Assembly (NCBI GenBank): GCA_016290615.1 | Contig: JAEEUS010000005.1 | Location: forward strand, 50,265 to 114,264 | Length of the DNA: 64,000 bases | Origin: Lachnospiraceae bacterium | GTDB lineage: Bacteria > Bacillota > Clostridia > Lachnospirales > Lachnospiraceae | Reading direction: 5' to 3' | Part shown: positions 53,481-62,211 of the stretch, in pieces | Numbering within the stretch: position 1 is the first letter of the stretch | Layout of the letters: the number at the start of each line of letters is the position of its first letter | Notes under the pieces: generated by a model | Databases searched by the model: none | Told to the model about the DNA's origin: nothing | Seen by the model: the letters and a program-made list of their open reading frames with translations, nothing else | Made by a program: the position numbers and the translations under genes

Positions 53481-54755
53481 ATGAATAAGAAAAATGAATT
53501 AAAAGAATTTTATATACTTTGGAGTACTCAAAGCCTGTCTCAGCTAGGAAGTGCCATTACTGCATTTGCACTTACATTATGGCTGTATGAGAAGACAGGT
53601 TCGGCACTCAGTACAGCTGCGTTAAGGATATGTACATACGCACCTTACGTTATAATGAGTATATTTGCCGGTGCATTATCAGATAAATTTGATAAGAAGA
53701 AGACTATGCTTATATGCGATCTAATGGCGGCACTTACTACGGTAATGGTTTTTGTATTGTACAAAACAGATATGCTCTGTGTTTGGCATCTTTATCTGAT
53801 CAATGCTTTTTCCGGTCTGATGAATACTGTTCAGCAGCCGGCTTCGGAAGTTGCCTATACTATGGTCATACCTAAGGCGCATTATCAGAAAACGAGCGGA
53901 CTTCAATCATTATCAAGATCGCTGATAACAATAGGCAATCCACTGATTGCAGCAGCAATATACGGACTTGCCGGTTTGGATGCTGCAATAGCCGCTGACT
54001 TGATAACATTTGCGATAGCTTTTTTAGGGCTTGCGCTATTTATCAGGATACCTGAAATACCTAAGAAGAATGAGGACGAAGAAAATGTTCTCAAACTGGC
54101 AAAGGAAGGGTTGGTGTTCCTGAAAGAGAATCCGATGATCTTGTATGTCATCCTGTTTATGGCGGGCGTGAACCTTATTGCATCCGCATTTGACGCGGTT
54201 CTTCCTGCACTTATTATTCCGAATCCGCGAGGTGGAAACAGTGTACTCGGTATCGTGACATCATGTTCAGGGATAGCGATGATCGCAGGAAGCCTTATCG
54301 CAACGGTTATGCCAAAGCCTAAGGACAGAGTCAGGGTTATATACCTGTCGATGCTTTTTTCACTGGCGACTGAGAATTATCTGCTTGCATTTTCAAGTAA
54401 TCCGTTGCTGTGGTGCCTTGGTCAGATACTCGGATGGATATTTGTTCCGGTTATGAGTGCGAACCAAAATGTTATCATGAGAAATTCCATACCTGCAAGA
54501 TTGCAGGGTAGAGTATATGCCTGCAGGAACACACTTCAGTTCTTTACTATTCCGATAGGATTGCTGATAGGTGGTTTTATGGTGGATGAAGTATGTGAGC
54601 CTGTAATGAAAGATAGCGGCAGGATCATGCAGATACTGTTTGGAAGTCAGAAAGGTTCGGGTGCGGCACTTATGATGTTCATCCTGGGTGTTGCAGGAAC
54701 CGTGATGTGTCTTGTGTTTGGCCATAAACTGAAAAAGTATAATTATTCTGATTAA
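53481..54755 (+). CDS. MFS transporter, macrolide-efflux-like group
   Basis: The 424-residue protein has about 12 membrane helices. It opens with FYILWSTQSLSQLGSAITAFALTLWLYE, typical of the Mef/MFS_3-like exporters, with GALSDKFDKKK between helices 2 and 3. VPVMSANQNVIMRNSIPARLQGRVYA lies in the second half. It should export a drug or other small molecule with proton motive force. The leader ORF and pairing segments upstream suggest inducible expression, as known for several ribosome-antibiotic resistance genes. The drug itself cannot be named from sequence. Confidence 0.9.
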   Translation: MNKKNELKEFYILWSTQSLSQLGSAITAFALTLWLYEKTGSALSTAALRICTYAPYVIMSIFAGALSDKFDKKKTMLICDLMAALTTVMVFVLYKTDMLCVWHLYLINAFSGLMNTVQQPASEVAYTMVIPKAHYQKTSGLQSLSRSLITIGNPLIAAAIYGLAGLDAAIAADLITFAIAFLGLALFIRIPEIPKKNEDEENVLKLAKEGLVFLKENPMILYVILFMAGVNLIASAFDAVLPALIIPNPRGGNSVLGIVTSCSGIAMIAGSLIATVMPKPKDRVRVIYLSMLFSLATENYLLAFSSNPLLWCLGQILGWIFVPVMSANQNVIMRNSIPARLQGRVYACRNTLQFFTIPIGLLIGGFMVDEVCEPVMKDSGRIMQILFGSQKGSGAALMMFILGVAGTVMCLVFGHKLKKYNYSD

Positions 54756-54772
54756 TATAAATGAAGAAATAT

Positions 54773-54800
54773 ATATGCCCCCAAAGCTTTGGGGGCATAT
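54773..54800. terminator. 28-bp perfect palindrome between convergent genes
   Basis: ATATGCCCCCAAAG and CTTTGGGGGCATAT form an uninterrupted inverted repeat between the MFS and SRAP genes. T runs are weak on both sides, so it is a bidirectional terminator by position and shape. Confidence 0.8.
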
Positions 54801-54844
54801 AATTTGATTAAAAATGGAAAAACTCAAATAACTTTGGGTGGAGA

Positions 54845-55513
54845 TCATTTATCTGCCAACCAAGAGGGATTGGCTTTTATATCCGGTATATCATCTCCAT
54901 GATCAGCAAACAGATCAGTGATCGCATAGGAAAGCAAGGTATCCGGGTCAGTTCCGGGGCAGATCCAGTCGTTGATCTTATCATACGGCAAAATGAGTGG
55001 CATTCTGTCATGGAGTTCTGCTACGGAATCAGAAGATTGTCTGGTCAGTATTGCGAATACGGGTATATTTCCTTCATAGCGGTAAATTCCGCATAACCAT
55101 GTGCTCATTAATCCATTAGGCTGGATCATGTATTTTGATCCGGCTTTTATTGTGCCATCGCTTGCTCTGAAATGTTCCCATTCATAGTACCAGGAAGCGG
55201 GTATAATACAGCGGTGCTTTGCCCAGGCGTCTCTAAACAGAGCTTTGGAGGAAGCGGTTTCACATCTTGCATTAACTACTGGAGCAGAACTGCTATTAAT
55301 GCTAAATCCCCATTTCATGGGATAGGCAGATCTGTTGCCGTTTCTGTTCGGAGCTATCACAGGAACAATATCAGTCGGCCTTATCTCTCCTCGATAATGC
55401 ATAGCCTTGCCCAGCTCATGATTTATCGTTTCATAGAGCGATGATCTCAGGGCTTTTTCTATTACATCATTAAATTCTGGTGTATCTTCATCAATATAGT
55501 ATCTTGTACACAT
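54845..55513 (-). CDS. SRAP-family DNA-protein crosslink protein (YedK/HMCES-like)
   Basis: The 222-residue protein has the SRAP layout. Cys2 directly follows the initiator Met (MCTRYY), then VNARCETASSKALFRDAW, PASWYYEWEH and ELHDRMPLIL follow; these carry the conserved Asn, Glu and His. The family traps abasic sites in single-stranded DNA through Cys2. The gene is single, on the minus strand, with a divergent intergenic region that contains a LexA-like sequence. Confidence 0.94.
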   Translation of the reverse strand: MCTRYYIDEDTPEFNDVIEKALRSSLYETINHELGKAMHYRGEIRPTDIVPVIAPNRNGNRSAYPMKWGFSINSSSAPVVNARCETASSKALFRDAWAKHRCIIPASWYYEWEHFRASDGTIKAGSKYMIQPNGLMSTWLCGIYRYEGNIPVFAILTRQSSDSVAELHDRMPLILPYDKINDWICPGTDPDTLLSYAITDLFADHGDDIPDIKANPSWLADK

Positions 55514-55572
55514 CTCTACTCGTTTCCGCTTATAGGTATAGCCTGAAATAATATAACATTATTGAAAAATGA

Positions 55573-55619
55573 TTGACACATTCGAATATCTGTTCTATTA
55601 TGATTATACCAAACGTTTG
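55573..55619 (+). promoter_or_regulatory. Promoter with LexA-like box and adjoining palindrome
   Basis: TTGACA (55573-55578) and TATTAT (55596-55601) are 17 bases apart. GAAT-ATCT-GTTC (55584-55595) lies in the spacer and differs by one base from the GAAC-N4-GTTC core of Gram-positive LexA sites. CAAACGTTTG at 55610-55619 is a perfect 10-base palindrome. Confidence 0.5.
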
Positions 55620-55692
55620 TTCACTATGCAAGAAAGATATGTGATATTAAGTATTGTTTTTAGAATAGGATTTTTCGGATTGGGGTGATAAG

Positions 55693-56019
55693 ATGATTGA
55701 TTATGAAATAATAGCTGTCGATTTTGACGGAACGCTCTGTTATAGCGACTGGCCTGCACTCGGAGAACCTAATACCGGTCTTATAGAGTTTCTAAAGAAA
55801 TGGAGAGCTGCGGGCAATAAACTGATCCTTTGGACATGCAGGGCAGGTGAGGCTCTTGACAGAGCTGTTGACTGGTGCCATGAACAGGAACTTACTTTTG
55901 ATGCGATTAATGACAACATACCGGAGATAGTTCAGCTGTATGGTAGCAATTCAAGAAAGATAACCTGTGATTACTATATCGACGACAGGGCGCGTCTTCC
56001 CCACGAGGTATGTATGTGA
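55693..56019 (+). CDS. Small HAD-like hydrolase
   Basis: The 108-residue protein starts IIAVDFDGTLCYSDWP, a HAD motif I with both Asp residues, and has WTCRAG and CDYYIDDRA as motif II and IV equivalents. This is the small capless group also found in phages and Bacteroides (BT4098-like). Ribosome site GGGGTGA precedes the ATG. No phage genes are nearby. It may be induced with SRAP if the LexA-like site is real. Confidence 0.85.
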   Translation: MIDYEIIAVDFDGTLCYSDWPALGEPNTGLIEFLKKWRAAGNKLILWTCRAGEALDRAVDWCHEQELTFDAINDNIPEIVQLYGSNSRKITCDYYIDDRARLPHEVCM

Positions 56020-56110
56020 TCGTTTCAGTATGATATAACTCTTTCATTTTTCTGATATATGTGTATAATGGAAATGTTGTTATTTCATATATTGGTTTGG
56101 AGGATGTAAA

Positions 56111-56887
56111 ATGAAGCGAAGAATTTCATATCGAATAATGATCGGATTGACGATTGTCATGGCTGTTTTCTCGATTAGTGCATGCGGAACACAGAATGAT
56201 TATGATAAAGATGATGTGATCGATATTGAGGAGACCGACAGCGATATTTCAACAGATATCGATTTTGACAAGCTTAATGAATCAGTAGACAATATAAACA
56301 ATCTTGAGCTTGTTTCAGATTCTGATACAGAGACTGTAGATGAAGAGGAAGAGGAAATGCCGATTTCAAATGACGATGGGGATAAGACAATTTACAGCTT
56401 TACAGATGTTGTAACAAAAGGCAATGATATAACTGTTGTACCAAACGGTGGTATGAACGGATCAACTATTTTGTATAACGATAAGGATCTTAAAGGTTTT
56501 CTTGATTACGTTGATTCAAATGTTCTTGAAGCGGGACGTACTATCGACAGAGATCTGTTTTATGATCTTCTTGCAATAATGTTAGTAGACGAGAATCTTA
56601 GTCCTGATTTTGAACGCAATAAAAAGAACATGATCATGGCACTTGCTATGGCCAATAACTTTTATGGCATCGATGTAAAGATAAATGACTGTTATCTTGA
56701 TGCAAACAATGCGGCCGAGTATCAGTATCATGTGACAGCTCAAGGCAAGGATGATACGTGGATAGTTAACTATGCCGAAAGATCAGTATTCTTTAATGAC
56801 GGAGCTACAGAATATTCATCAGATATGTTCAAAGATGAATATCTTGCAGTTTGGCTTGTAGCTATAGAAGAGTATTACGAGAAATAA
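56111..56887 (+). CDS. Lipoprotein of unknown function
   Basis: The 258-residue product has a lipoprotein signal ending in SISAC (Cys at about 25). An acidic, low-complexity stretch (residues 30-90, Asp/Glu-rich) follows, then a folded domain with DRDLFYDLLAIMLVDENL and GKDDTWIVNYAERSVFFNDG. It should be tethered outside the membrane. I do not recognise the domain. A TATAAT at 56064-56069 may be its -10. It has its own terminator. Confidence 0.8.
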   Translation: MKRRISYRIMIGLTIVMAVFSISACGTQNDYDKDDVIDIEETDSDISTDIDFDKLNESVDNINNLELVSDSDTETVDEEEEEMPISNDDGDKTIYSFTDVVTKGNDITVVPNGGMNGSTILYNDKDLKGFLDYVDSNVLEAGRTIDRDLFYDLLAIMLVDENLSPDFERNKKNMIMALAMANNFYGIDVKINDCYLDANNAAEYQYHVTAQGKDDTWIVNYAERSVFFNDGATEYSSDMFKDEYLAVWLVAIEEYYEK

Positions 56888-56918
56888 AACGATCTGTATA
56901 ATATTAATCTATACCTTG

Positions 56919-56955
56919 GAGCAAAGTAGCATAGCCTATTTTGCTCTTTTATTTT
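56919..56955 (+). terminator. Terminator after the acidic lipoprotein
   Basis: GAGCAAAGTAG (56919-56929) pairs with CTATTTTGCTC (56936-56946), one G-T. A T-rich tail follows. Confidence 0.88.
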
Positions 56956-56983
56956 TCTGTGATCAGGGAGAGTGCTAGGGATG

Positions 56984-56992
56984 TGTTATAAT
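56984..56992 (+). promoter_or_regulatory. Extended -10 promoter for the YwaF-like gene
   Basis: TGTTATAAT (56984-56992) is a TGn-extended -10. No good -35 is seen upstream. Confidence 0.5.
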
Positions 56993-57050
56993 ATAATACA
57001 AACCAGCATCGTTCATTTTGGATCCGCTAAGAGACAAAAAAGGAGCAGTA

Positions 57051-57809
57051 TTGAACAGATCAAGTTATTTCTGGCTAGAAGAAAGAGATATCCCGTCAGG
57101 CAGTGGTTTCATATCGTGGGGATCAGCACATAAGACGGTCATTATCGTTATTGTATTGTTAATTGCTGCTACAATAATTCTGTTCGAGAAAAACAGAAAC
57201 AGATACGGTGAAATCATTTTGAAATCCATAGCTGTCTCTTTGCCGTTACTGGAAATATTAAAGATATCCGTATTAAGATTTCATGATCGTATGGATATAG
57301 GACATTTGCCTATTCATTTATGCAGTATTGCAATATACATATATCCGTTGATAGTGTTTACGCACAGTGAAAAAATAAGAGAGGTTCTCTCTGAGATAAG
57401 CATGATAACACTTCTTCCGGCGGCAGTCTGTGCCATCGTTTTCCCGGACTGGACCATGTATCCAATCATAAACTTTTTCAGCCTGCACTCTTTTATCTGG
57501 CATATGCTGCAGATCATATTTCCTCTACTATGTCTTAGGATTGGATGGTGTAAACCAAGCATCAGGCATATATGGAAAAATCTGATATTTCTTATCATAT
57601 GTGCAGGATTGATATTGATATTTGATCATGCCTATAATTGCAATTACTGGTTTCTGATGCGACCTGTTAGTGGAACTCCGCTGCAGATTATATATGACAG
57701 ATTTGGAACAAAACTCTATCTGCCTGCACTTGCTGTGATCGTAACAGCGGTAAATATTTTTATGTATGGATTATTATATATTTTCTATCGTAATGAAAGT
57801 AAAAAATGA
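57051..57809 (+). CDS. YwaF-like (TIGR02206 family) membrane protein
   Basis: The track starts at TTG 57018. TTG 57051 is preferred because AAAGGAG ends five bases before it, giving 252 residues. The protein has about seven membrane helices with HLPIHLCSIAIYIYP, FFSLHSFIWHMLQIIFP and LMRPVSGTPLQIIYD, the His-bearing pattern of the TIGR02206/YwaF group related to TMEM164. The function in bacteria is unknown; TMEM164 relatives are linked to phospholipid acyl transfer. The HIT gene follows after 12 bases. Confidence 0.82.
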   Translation: MNRSSYFWLEERDIPSGSGFISWGSAHKTVIIVIVLLIAATIILFEKNRNRYGEIILKSIAVSLPLLEILKISVLRFHDRMDIGHLPIHLCSIAIYIYPLIVFTHSEKIREVLSEISMITLLPAAVCAIVFPDWTMYPIINFFSLHSFIWHMLQIIFPLLCLRIGWCKPSIRHIWKNLIFLIICAGLILIFDHAYNCNYWFLMRPVSGTPLQIIYDRFGTKLYLPALAVIVTAVNIFMYGLLYIFYRNESKK

Positions 57810-57821
57810 GGAGAATGGAAT

Positions 57822-58220
57822 ATGTGTTTATTTTGCGACATAGCTGATCATAATAAGAAAGCTCTTATAGTTGATGAAACTAAGAATACTATAACTTTTC
57901 TTGATATAAATCCTGCCAATGAGGGTCATGTACTGATCATTCCGAAAAGGCATGTAGATACGATACTTGACCTTCCTGATGAATATGTTTTGGAGATCAT
58001 CGGTGTTTCAAGAAAGATCATTAGAGCTTATGAGACTGTATATAATGCCAAAGGGTACGGTGTTATGCAAAACGGTGGTGAAAACTGTGAATTTGGACAT
58101 TTCCATTTCCATGTTTTTCCAAGACTTAGTAATGACGGGTTTGACTGGATATATCCGAAAGGAGAAAAGGAAGTGTCAGAACAGGTTGCTCAAAAACTCA
58201 GAGCCAAATTGAATGGGTAA
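57822..58220 (+). CDS. HIT-family nucleotide hydrolase
   Basis: The 132-residue protein has the histidine triad as FGHFHFHVFPR and begins with MCLFCDIADH, like zinc-binding Hint/HIT proteins of bacteria. NEGHVLIIPKRHVDTILDL is also typical. It should hydrolyse adenosine phosphoramidates or dinucleotides in the cytoplasm. The two early Cys may take part in zinc binding, though the usual partner residues are not all clear. Confidence 0.94.
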   Translation: MCLFCDIADHNKKALIVDETKNTITFLDINPANEGHVLIIPKRHVDTILDLPDEYVLEIIGVSRKIIRAYETVYNAKGYGVMQNGGENCEFGHFHFHVFPRLSNDGFDWIYPKGEKEVSEQVAQKLRAKLNG

Positions 58221-58303
58221 GTGAACTCGAATAAATACACAATTAAGAAACGGCAGTGAATCTTAATGAAAAACAACGATTATAATTCATATACTGTAAA
58301 AAT

Positions 58304-58335
58304 AAAAAACCGATGCAATTACGCATCGGTTTTTT
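58304..58335 (+). terminator. Terminator after the HIT gene
   Basis: AAAAAACCGATGC (58304-58316) pairs perfectly with GCATCGGTTTTTT (58323-58335), with a six-base loop. Confidence 0.93.
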
Positions 58336-58433
58336 CGCACACTTCATTATGCATGATAACATATTTTTAAATACAAGTCTATACCTTTTTTTGATTCTCT
58401 GTTAAGATGTAGAAACAAATAAGGAGACACCAA

Positions 58434-61400
58434 ATGAGTGAGAAAATGTTTACCGGAACTTTCTACGGAACAACCCGGGAAGACGAAGAGAAAAAACTGA
58501 ATAGGGTAAAACAGATCGCAGAGCAAAAGCTAACGAGCATAAAGCAAAATGCGACAAGACTTCAGGACGAACTGAAGTCGTTAAGAGAAGTCTATGATGT
58601 AGAAGACAAGGAAGGTCTGGCTCAGTGGTTCAACACGGATGCAAGATTCAAGGAAGTCAGAAATGACATGAGAAGAGCCGAAAGAGCCGGAAGGAAACCT
58701 TTTTTCGGGAGAATTGACATTGAAGATCCCGATAATGAAAAACGTGAGAGCTTCTACATAGGAAAAACGGTCATAGCAATGGATCCATCTCAGCCGGAGG
58801 TCATTGACTGGCGAGCTCCGATTTCTTCCGTGTACTATGATCACAGTCTTGGTATGTGCGAGTACAAGGTGCCTAAAGAAGGAATCTTCAGGGCAGACTT
58901 GAAAAGGAAACGAACATATGAAATCGAAGACGGAAGTATCAAGGATTATTATGATTCGGACGTTGTTGCTAATGATGATCTGCTCACTAAATACCTGTCC
59001 AAGAGCAAACGAAATGTGCTCAGTGAGATCATTGCAACCATCCAGCAGGAACAGAATGAGATTATAAGAAAGAATCCAAGGCATAATGTTCTGGTTCAAG
59101 GAAGTGCCGGATCAGGTAAGACCACGGTGGCCATGCACAGAATTTCGTACATACTTTATAACTATGAAACGGAATTCAAACCTGATGGCTTCTATATAGT
59201 AGGCAGCAACAAAGTGCTGTTAAACTACATCACAGGAGTGCTTCCTGATCTTGACGTATACGGTGTGCGTCAGATGACCATGGAGGAACTGTTTACAAGA
59301 CTTCTCTATGAGGATTGGGACAAACGGTACAGTGTACGTAAGTTTGATAAAACGGAGAAGAGTATAGGAATCAAAGGAACTGCCAAATGGTTTGACCTGC
59401 TTAAGGATTTTTGCAAAAAGATCGAAGATGAGATCATACCCAATGATGACATAAGGATTGAAAAGAACAATCATCTTATCATGAGCTCGGAGGATATAAG
59501 GAGCATCATGAATGACTATCGTGACCTGCCGATGATACGAAAGGTCGAGAGAATGAATGACGTGCTAATGACTAAGCTCGAAAATGAGATCTACGGCAAG
59601 TATCATTCATACAACGAGGAGGAACAGAAAAAGCTTTTAAGAAAATATAAAAACTATTTTGGTCGTTTCTACTTGAAGGAATCGGTATTTGAACTGTACG
59701 AGACGTTTGTGGAAAAGCAAAAGGCGATTAATAGCGACATAATCTATGAAAAGGATTCTCCGGATCTGTATGATCTGGCTTCCCTGGCATACATATATAA
59801 GCGTATTAAAGAAAGCGAGGTAATACAGGAAGCAAGCCATGTTGTTATCGATGAGGCACAGGATTTTGGAATGATGGTGTATAAGTCGTTAAAGTACTGC
59901 ATGAGTAAATGTACTTTTACAATAATGGGTGATGTTTCTCAGAATATCAATTTTGGCAGCGGTCTTTCAGACTGGGAGGATCTTAAGAAAGAAATGCTCC
60001 CGGAGAAATACGATTATTTTGGGCTTCTCAAAAAGAGTTATCGTAATACAGTGGAGATATCAGAATTTGCGACAGATATTCTCAGACACGCTACTTTCCC
60101 GATCTATCCTGTTGAACCGATCGTTCGTCATGGAGAAAAAGTTGAATGCCGAGGATGTGATAGCAAAGAAAAACTGAACGAAGCCGTATTCAAGCAGGCA
60201 CATAGGATGAAGGATAAGGAATATGAGACCATCGCAGTGATCTGCAAAGATAATTCTGAAGCAAAAGAAGTATTTGAATATCTGAATGATCTCATAGATG
60301 TCAAATACTTTAGCGGAGAGGATACTGAGTTTTCATCCGGAATATATGTTATTCCTATTGAGTATTCTAAGGGACTTGAGTTTGACGCCGTGATCATATA
60401 CGATGCTTCAAAAGAATCCTATCCCAAAGAGGACGGTTATGCAAAGCTATTGTATGTTGCATCTACAAGGGCACTTCATGAACTAAGCGTATTCTATATG
60501 GGAGCGCTTACAGGCCTGATAGTGGATCCTATACCTGAAGACAGAAAAAACATAACATTTGAAGATGACGATTTTCACATCAAGCCTGTACAGTTTGAAG
60601 AACAATTCAAGACAAAGGAAGAGATTGCAAAAGAACAGGCGACAGAAGGTGATATAGACAGGGTTCTTCGAGAAAAATACGGCCCCAAAAAGATTGAAGT
60701 CGGAAAGAAGGCTGAAGTAAAAAAAGCCATAGTAAAGTCAAAGATTGCTGTTAATGTAAAACAGGGAATCATTACACCTAAAGAAGATGATATAAAGAAA
60801 GAAACAACTAAAAGTGTTCATGAGTCTGAATATGGTACAGCTCCCGAATCAACTTCATTAAAACCTATTGGACACGTAAAGATTAATAACGGTGTCAGGT
60901 GGATCAACAAGGATAAGACAAGACTGGAAGTGGTCACAGGATACGGCATTCTTTCGATCATACCAATCTCAGACGAAACAGTCCGTATCACTTTCTCGAA
61001 AGAAGATAGCATCAAACTTAAGTCGCTTCCAAAAGAGGTAAAATATGATCAGCAGGTTAAATGGCTGTGCGCCGACATGAGGGATTCTGTTGAGGTAAGA
61101 CTTGATAAACTTACTGTAAGGATAGATAAAAGATCAGGAGCCTTAAGTTTCGTATCTAAAAAAGGAACGGTCCTTTTAACCGAAAATACCAATACATCCA
61201 GACAGTATCATGAAGCTGGAAAAGTCTGGTGGAATTATTTTGACTGGGGAAAGAAGGAAAAACTCAGTGCACGTTCAAAGGATAAGCTTTCATGGATGGA
61301 TCTTTGCAGTGTAGCAAGATATATATCTCATGGAAATGATGAGGATCCTGCATTGCTTATGAGTCAGAATGGTTATCAGATACTGGTTCCTGCCAGCATT

Positions 61401-61496
61401 AAGGTTATGTCTTGTACTGTCATGCCATACGGCAACTATCTTAGATTTGAAGATACACCATATATTGACTATATATTCAGGTCGTTTAGTACATAA
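58434..61496 (+). CDS. helD: HelD-type RNA polymerase recycling motor with C-terminal GH31-N-like domain
   Basis: The first 740 residues form a HelD-type SF1 motor. An N-terminal coiled coil (about 10-55), ESFYIGKTVIAMD and VIDWRAPISSVYYDH lead to Walker A GSAGSGKT (223-230), VVIDEAQDF (470-478), LLKKSYRNTVEISEFA and ASTRALHEL. HelD uses ATP to pull stalled RNA polymerase off DNA. A Lys/Glu-rich linker (about 740-805) is followed by about 210 extra residues. That part (ISDETVRITFSKED; LTVRIDKRSGALSFVSKKG; FEDTPYIDYIF) resembles the N-terminal mutarotase-like beta-sandwich of GH31 glycosidases, without any GH31 catalytic barrel. The frame is continuous. Typical HelD ends near 770 residues. The 3' end overlaps the convergent rhomboid gene by 11 bases. 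Confidence 0.9.
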   Translation: MSEKMFTGTFYGTTREDEEKKLNRVKQIAEQKLTSIKQNATRLQDELKSLREVYDVEDKEGLAQWFNTDARFKEVRNDMRRAERAGRKPFFGRIDIEDPDNEKRESFYIGKTVIAMDPSQPEVIDWRAPISSVYYDHSLGMCEYKVPKEGIFRADLKRKRTYEIEDGSIKDYYDSDVVANDDLLTKYLSKSKRNVLSEIIATIQQEQNEIIRKNPRHNVLVQGSAGSGKTTVAMHRISYILYNYETEFKPDGFYIVGSNKVLLNYITGVLPDLDVYGVRQMTMEELFTRLLYEDWDKRYSVRKFDKTEKSIGIKGTAKWFDLLKDFCKKIEDEIIPNDDIRIEKNNHLIMSSEDIRSIMNDYRDLPMIRKVERMNDVLMTKLENEIYGKYHSYNEEEQKKLLRKYKNYFGRFYLKESVFELYETFVEKQKAINSDIIYEKDSPDLYDLASLAYIYKRIKESEVIQEASHVVIDEAQDFGMMVYKSLKYCMSKCTFTIMGDVSQNINFGSGLSDWEDLKKEMLPEKYDYFGLLKKSYRNTVEISEFATDILRHATFPIYPVEPIVRHGEKVECRGCDSKEKLNEAVFKQAHRMKDKEYETIAVICKDNSEAKEVFEYLNDLIDVKYFSGEDTEFSSGIYVIPIEYSKGLEFDAVIIYDASKESYPKEDGYAKLLYVASTRALHELSVFYMGALTGLIVDPIPEDRKNITFEDDDFHIKPVQFEEQFKTKEEIAKEQATEGDIDRVLREKYGPKKIEVGKKAEVKKAIVKSKIAVNVKQGIITPKEDDIKKETTKSVHESEYGTAPESTSLKPIGHVKINNGVRWINKDKTRLEVVTGYGILSIIPISDETVRITFSKEDSIKLKSLPKEVKYDQQVKWLCADMRDSVEVRLDKLTVRIDKRSGALSFVSKKGTVLLTENTNTSRQYHEAGKVWWNYFDWGKKEKLSARSKDKLSWMDLCSVARYISHGNDEDPALLMSQNGYQILVPASIKVMSCTVMPYGNYLRFEDTPYIDYIFRSFST

Positions 61497-62127
61497 AACT
61501 GAGCATGGCAAATCCCATTATGATTCCAGTTATCAGCCCGCAGAAGTGACCTATGGAATCAATGTGTTTTGAAAAAGACATGATAATAAGCAGTGCTATG
61601 GTGGGAAGAAAATATTTCAGATTGTATGGATTGTATATTCCTATCATACTGATGAGGATTCCCATAAGGCCGCAAATTGCTCCCGAAGCTCCTATACTTG
61701 CAGTATAGGGGCTCTTTTTTTTCTTAAGCATGACTGAAATCCTTCCTGCTATGATGATCAGCAAGAGGTAAGACGCGAAAAAAGCATGTCTGCCTAAAAG
61801 TGTCTCCAGAGCAGGGCCGATATTAGAGAGAGAATACATGTTGAATAGTATATGCAGCGGGTGTTCATGAGTAAATGCACTGGATATTATTCGGTATGAT
61901 TGTTTTTGCTTTATAGAAAGAAAGTATGAAGAGCATAGATCTTTTACATTTAGCTTCTTAAGATATATCGCGAGAAACATCAGTCCGTTGATACCTATAA
62001 GAGCATAAGTGGCAGGATATTCCATTATAAATGAAAAAGCGTATAAAAGGGCATAGTATACCCCTATAAACAAAATGATTATGAGCCATGGCTTGTTGGC
62101 ATTTTTGGAACTGTCTACTATTTTCAT
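61486..62127 (-). CDS. Rhomboid-family intramembrane serine protease
   Basis: The 213-residue protein has six or seven membrane helices. The rhomboid motifs are HILFNMYSLSNIGPALE, the catalytic Ser in GASGAICGLMG, and the catalytic His in SIGHFCGLITG. It should cleave membrane proteins inside the bilayer. No clear ribosome site precedes the ATG at 62127, so the exact start is uncertain. It is convergent with helD (11-base overlap) and divergent from the TetR gene, whose operator lies 52-73 bases upstream. Confidence 0.9.
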   Translation of the reverse strand: MKIVDSSKNANKPWLIIILFIGVYYALLYAFSFIMEYPATYALIGINGLMFLAIYLKKLNVKDLCSSYFLSIKQKQSYRIISSAFTHEHPLHILFNMYSLSNIGPALETLLGRHAFFASYLLLIIIAGRISVMLKKKKSPYTASIGASGAICGLMGILISMIGIYNPYNLKYFLPTIALLIIMSFSKHIDSIGHFCGLITGIIMGFAMLSFMY

Positions 62128-62150
62128 GTTCTAATTGTAACATGATTTTA

Positions 62151-62200
62151 TTGTATTTATAATCCTTTATGATATACTATTATTGAACGCGTTCAATAAT
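62151..62200 (+). promoter_or_regulatory. tetR promoter with 22-bp perfect palindrome
   Basis: TTGTAT (62151-62156) and TATACT (62173-62178) have a 16-base spacer. ATTATTGAACG-CGTTCAATAAT (62179-62200) is a perfect palindrome directly after the -10, over the expected transcription start. A TetR dimer bound there would block the promoter. Confidence 0.8.
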
Positions 62201-62211
62201 GGAGACGATAT

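Noticed and set aside
55693-56019. Prophage remnant, because small HAD proteins of this type occur in phages
   Set aside because: No integrase, structural or lysis gene and no attachment repeats are nearby; base composition looks like the surroundings.
60850-61493. C-terminal part of the HelD ORF considered as a separate glycosidase gene
   Set aside because: The frame is continuous from the motor, no ribosome site with a start precedes the domain, and the GH31 catalytic barrel is absent.
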